Below, in pieces: positions 63,095-64,000 of a stretch of DNA of 64,000 bases. The stretch spans positions 4,665,001 to 4,729,000 of the forward strand of contig NZ_CP025113.1 of NCBI RefSeq assembly GCF_002831585.1, read 5' to 3'. Position 1 is the stretch's first letter, and each line of letters starts with the position of its first letter. The DNA comes from Bradyrhizobium sp. SK17 (GTDB taxonomy: Bacteria; Pseudomonadota; Alphaproteobacteria; Rhizobiales; Xanthobacteraceae). The notes under the pieces are model-generated. The model had not been told where the DNA came from and searched no databases. It saw nothing but the letters and a program-made list of their open reading frames with translations. Both the position numbers and the translations under genes were made by a program.

Positions 63095-64000
63095 CTACGC
63101 GACGCGCAGGCCCTTCGCGATTTCCTTCTGCGCGTCGAATTCGCGGCGCAGCCGTGCCAGCTCGTCCGCACTCAGCGCCTCGGCGTTGCTGTAATCGCGC
63201 TTCCACGATGCATCCGCGCTCCAGCGCAGCGGCGACTGCACGGTGGTCTGCGGACCCGGCGCGGACTCCAGCACGCGCAGCGCGAGCTCCAGCGTGAACG
63301 CCTGCGAGGCCTCGTCATGCGGCTTGCCGGCGGAATTGCCGAGCGGGAAATCGGAGAACAGGAAACGCGGCACCGCGGCGTGCTCGACGATATCCTTGGC
63401 GCAGCCCATCACAACGGTCGGGATGCCGTTGGCCTCGAGATGGCGTGCCACCAGGCTGACGGTCTGGTGGCACACCGGGCAGTTCGGCACCAGCACCGCG
63501 GCGTCGACCTTGTCGTCGCGGCAGCGCTCGAGGATCTCGGGCGCGTCGGTCTCGATGGTGACGCGGTGGCTGCGGTTGGTCGGTGCGCCAAAGAAGCGCG
63601 GCGCGACTTCGCCGATCATGCCGGCCGCAGCGAGGCGCTTGAGCTGCGCCAGCGGGAACCAGGTGCCGCTGTCGGTCGCCGTGGTATGGGTGCGGTCATA
63701 GGCGATGTGCGAAATCCGCAGGTCGTGCTGCTGCGACGTGTCGCCGTCATAGACCGAATAGAACTTGGCGCCGCCATTGTATTTCGCGCCCGGACCCTGG
63801 TCGCCCTTGGCCGCATCGAACGGCGCCGCCGTCGTGATGATGGCGACGCGGGACTGCTTCAGCGGCTTGTTCAGCGGCTGGAACGGCGCCAAGGTGTAAT
63901 GCGCCCAGCGGTAGGGGGTGGTGTAGCCGATCGCCGCGTAATAATCGCGGGTCCGCTTCATGTAGCCGATCGGGGCGTCGTCGTCGGGGGCAAAGCCGGT
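63095..64000 (-). CDS. Glycine/sarcosine/betaine reductase component B-like protein (5' end outside window)
   Basis: Protein of at least 301 residues resembling the GrdB-type reductase B component. Characteristic stretches: PYRWAHYTLAPFQPL, SDFPLGNSAGKPHD and the probable redox/active segment NCPVCHQTVSLVARHLE with a CxxC pair. The frame remains open to base 64000 and the ATG at 63961 is internal: residues before it (TGFAPDDDAPIGY) continue the coding frame, so the real start lies beyond the edge. Aerobic rhizobia carry such genes without the other Grd components; the substrate is unknown. Confidence 0.75.
   Translation of the reverse strand, partial: TGFAPDDDAPIGYMKRTRDYYAAIGYTTPYRWAHYTLAPFQPLNKPLKQSRVAIITTAAPFDAAKGDQGPGAKYNGGAKFYSVYDGDTSQQHDLRISHIAYDRTHTTATDSGTWFPLAQLKRLAAAGMIGEVAPRFFGAPTNRSHRVTIETDAPEILERCRDDKVDAAVLVPNCPVCHQTVSLVARHLEANGIPTVVMGCAKDIVEHAAVPRFLFSDFPLGNSAGKPHDEASQAFTLELALRVLESAPGPQTTVQSPLRWSADASWKRDYSNAEALSADELARLRREFDAQKEIAKGLRVA

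Overview
This 64 kb window is a high-GC, densely coded stretch of an alphaproteobacterial chromosome. It is most probably from Bradyrhizobium or a close relative in the Rhizobiales. The basis is gene content: a MipZ-type ParA next to panC, clpS-clpA, a phasin, a SPOR-domain D-Ala-D-Ala carboxypeptidase, a TadG-like pilus protein, a DUF1489 protein and short palindromic intergenic repeats. No rRNA or tRNA gene, CRISPR array, insertion sequence or prophage was recognised. The genus is an inference and was not tested by a search.

Left part (1-9.05 kb): catabolism. A phosphonoacetaldehyde dehydrogenase cut by the window edge is followed by an organophosphate-type MFS transporter and a strong terminator. 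Next is a tightly overlapping operon: MFS transporter, maleate-isomerase/arylmalonate-decarboxylase-like protein, GntR/FCD regulator, hydantoin-racemase-like protein, dihydropyrimidinase/hydantoinase and alpha/beta hydrolase. Both Asp/Glu-racemase-superfamily members lack expected catalytic cysteines, so the pathway is probably not textbook hydantoin racemisation.

10-17.6 kb: a formate oxidation locus. mobA and fdhD (minus strand) diverge from moeA and a two-subunit NAD-linked formate dehydrogenase whose diaphorase subunit is a fusion of the FdsG and FdsB types. Two SDR oxidoreductases and a divergent AraC regulator follow. After them come a secreted phosphoesterase with a di-haem peroxidase, an aldo/keto reductase, and a run of envelope, hypothetical and housekeeping genes ending in panC and mipZ (to 32.2 kb).

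32.3-37.3 kb: an arsenic island. It holds two divergent ArsR regulators, ACR3, ArsC, a flavoprotein with a CC-rich tail and a frameshifted MFS gene. Four related AT-rich operator-like sites lie in it. One overlaps a promoter-like element that points into the 3' end of the broken MFS gene with no gene to serve.

37.5-48.2 kb: a membrane-embedded AraC regulator, a serine hydrolase-PDZ fusion, an MDR dehydrogenase with a divergent XRE regulator, and envelope and hypothetical proteins. 48.5-54.5 kb: phasin with a palindromic promoter, TadG-like pilus protein, clpS and clpA. 54.5-55.2 kb holds a palindromic repeat and a low-GC orphan gene.

55.3-64 kb: DHA2 exporter, PilZ protein, an aldoxime-nitrile module (AraC regulator, nitrilase, haem aldoxime dehydratase), a LysR/BASS-transporter pair with a clear operator, and a GrdB-like reductase cut by the right edge.
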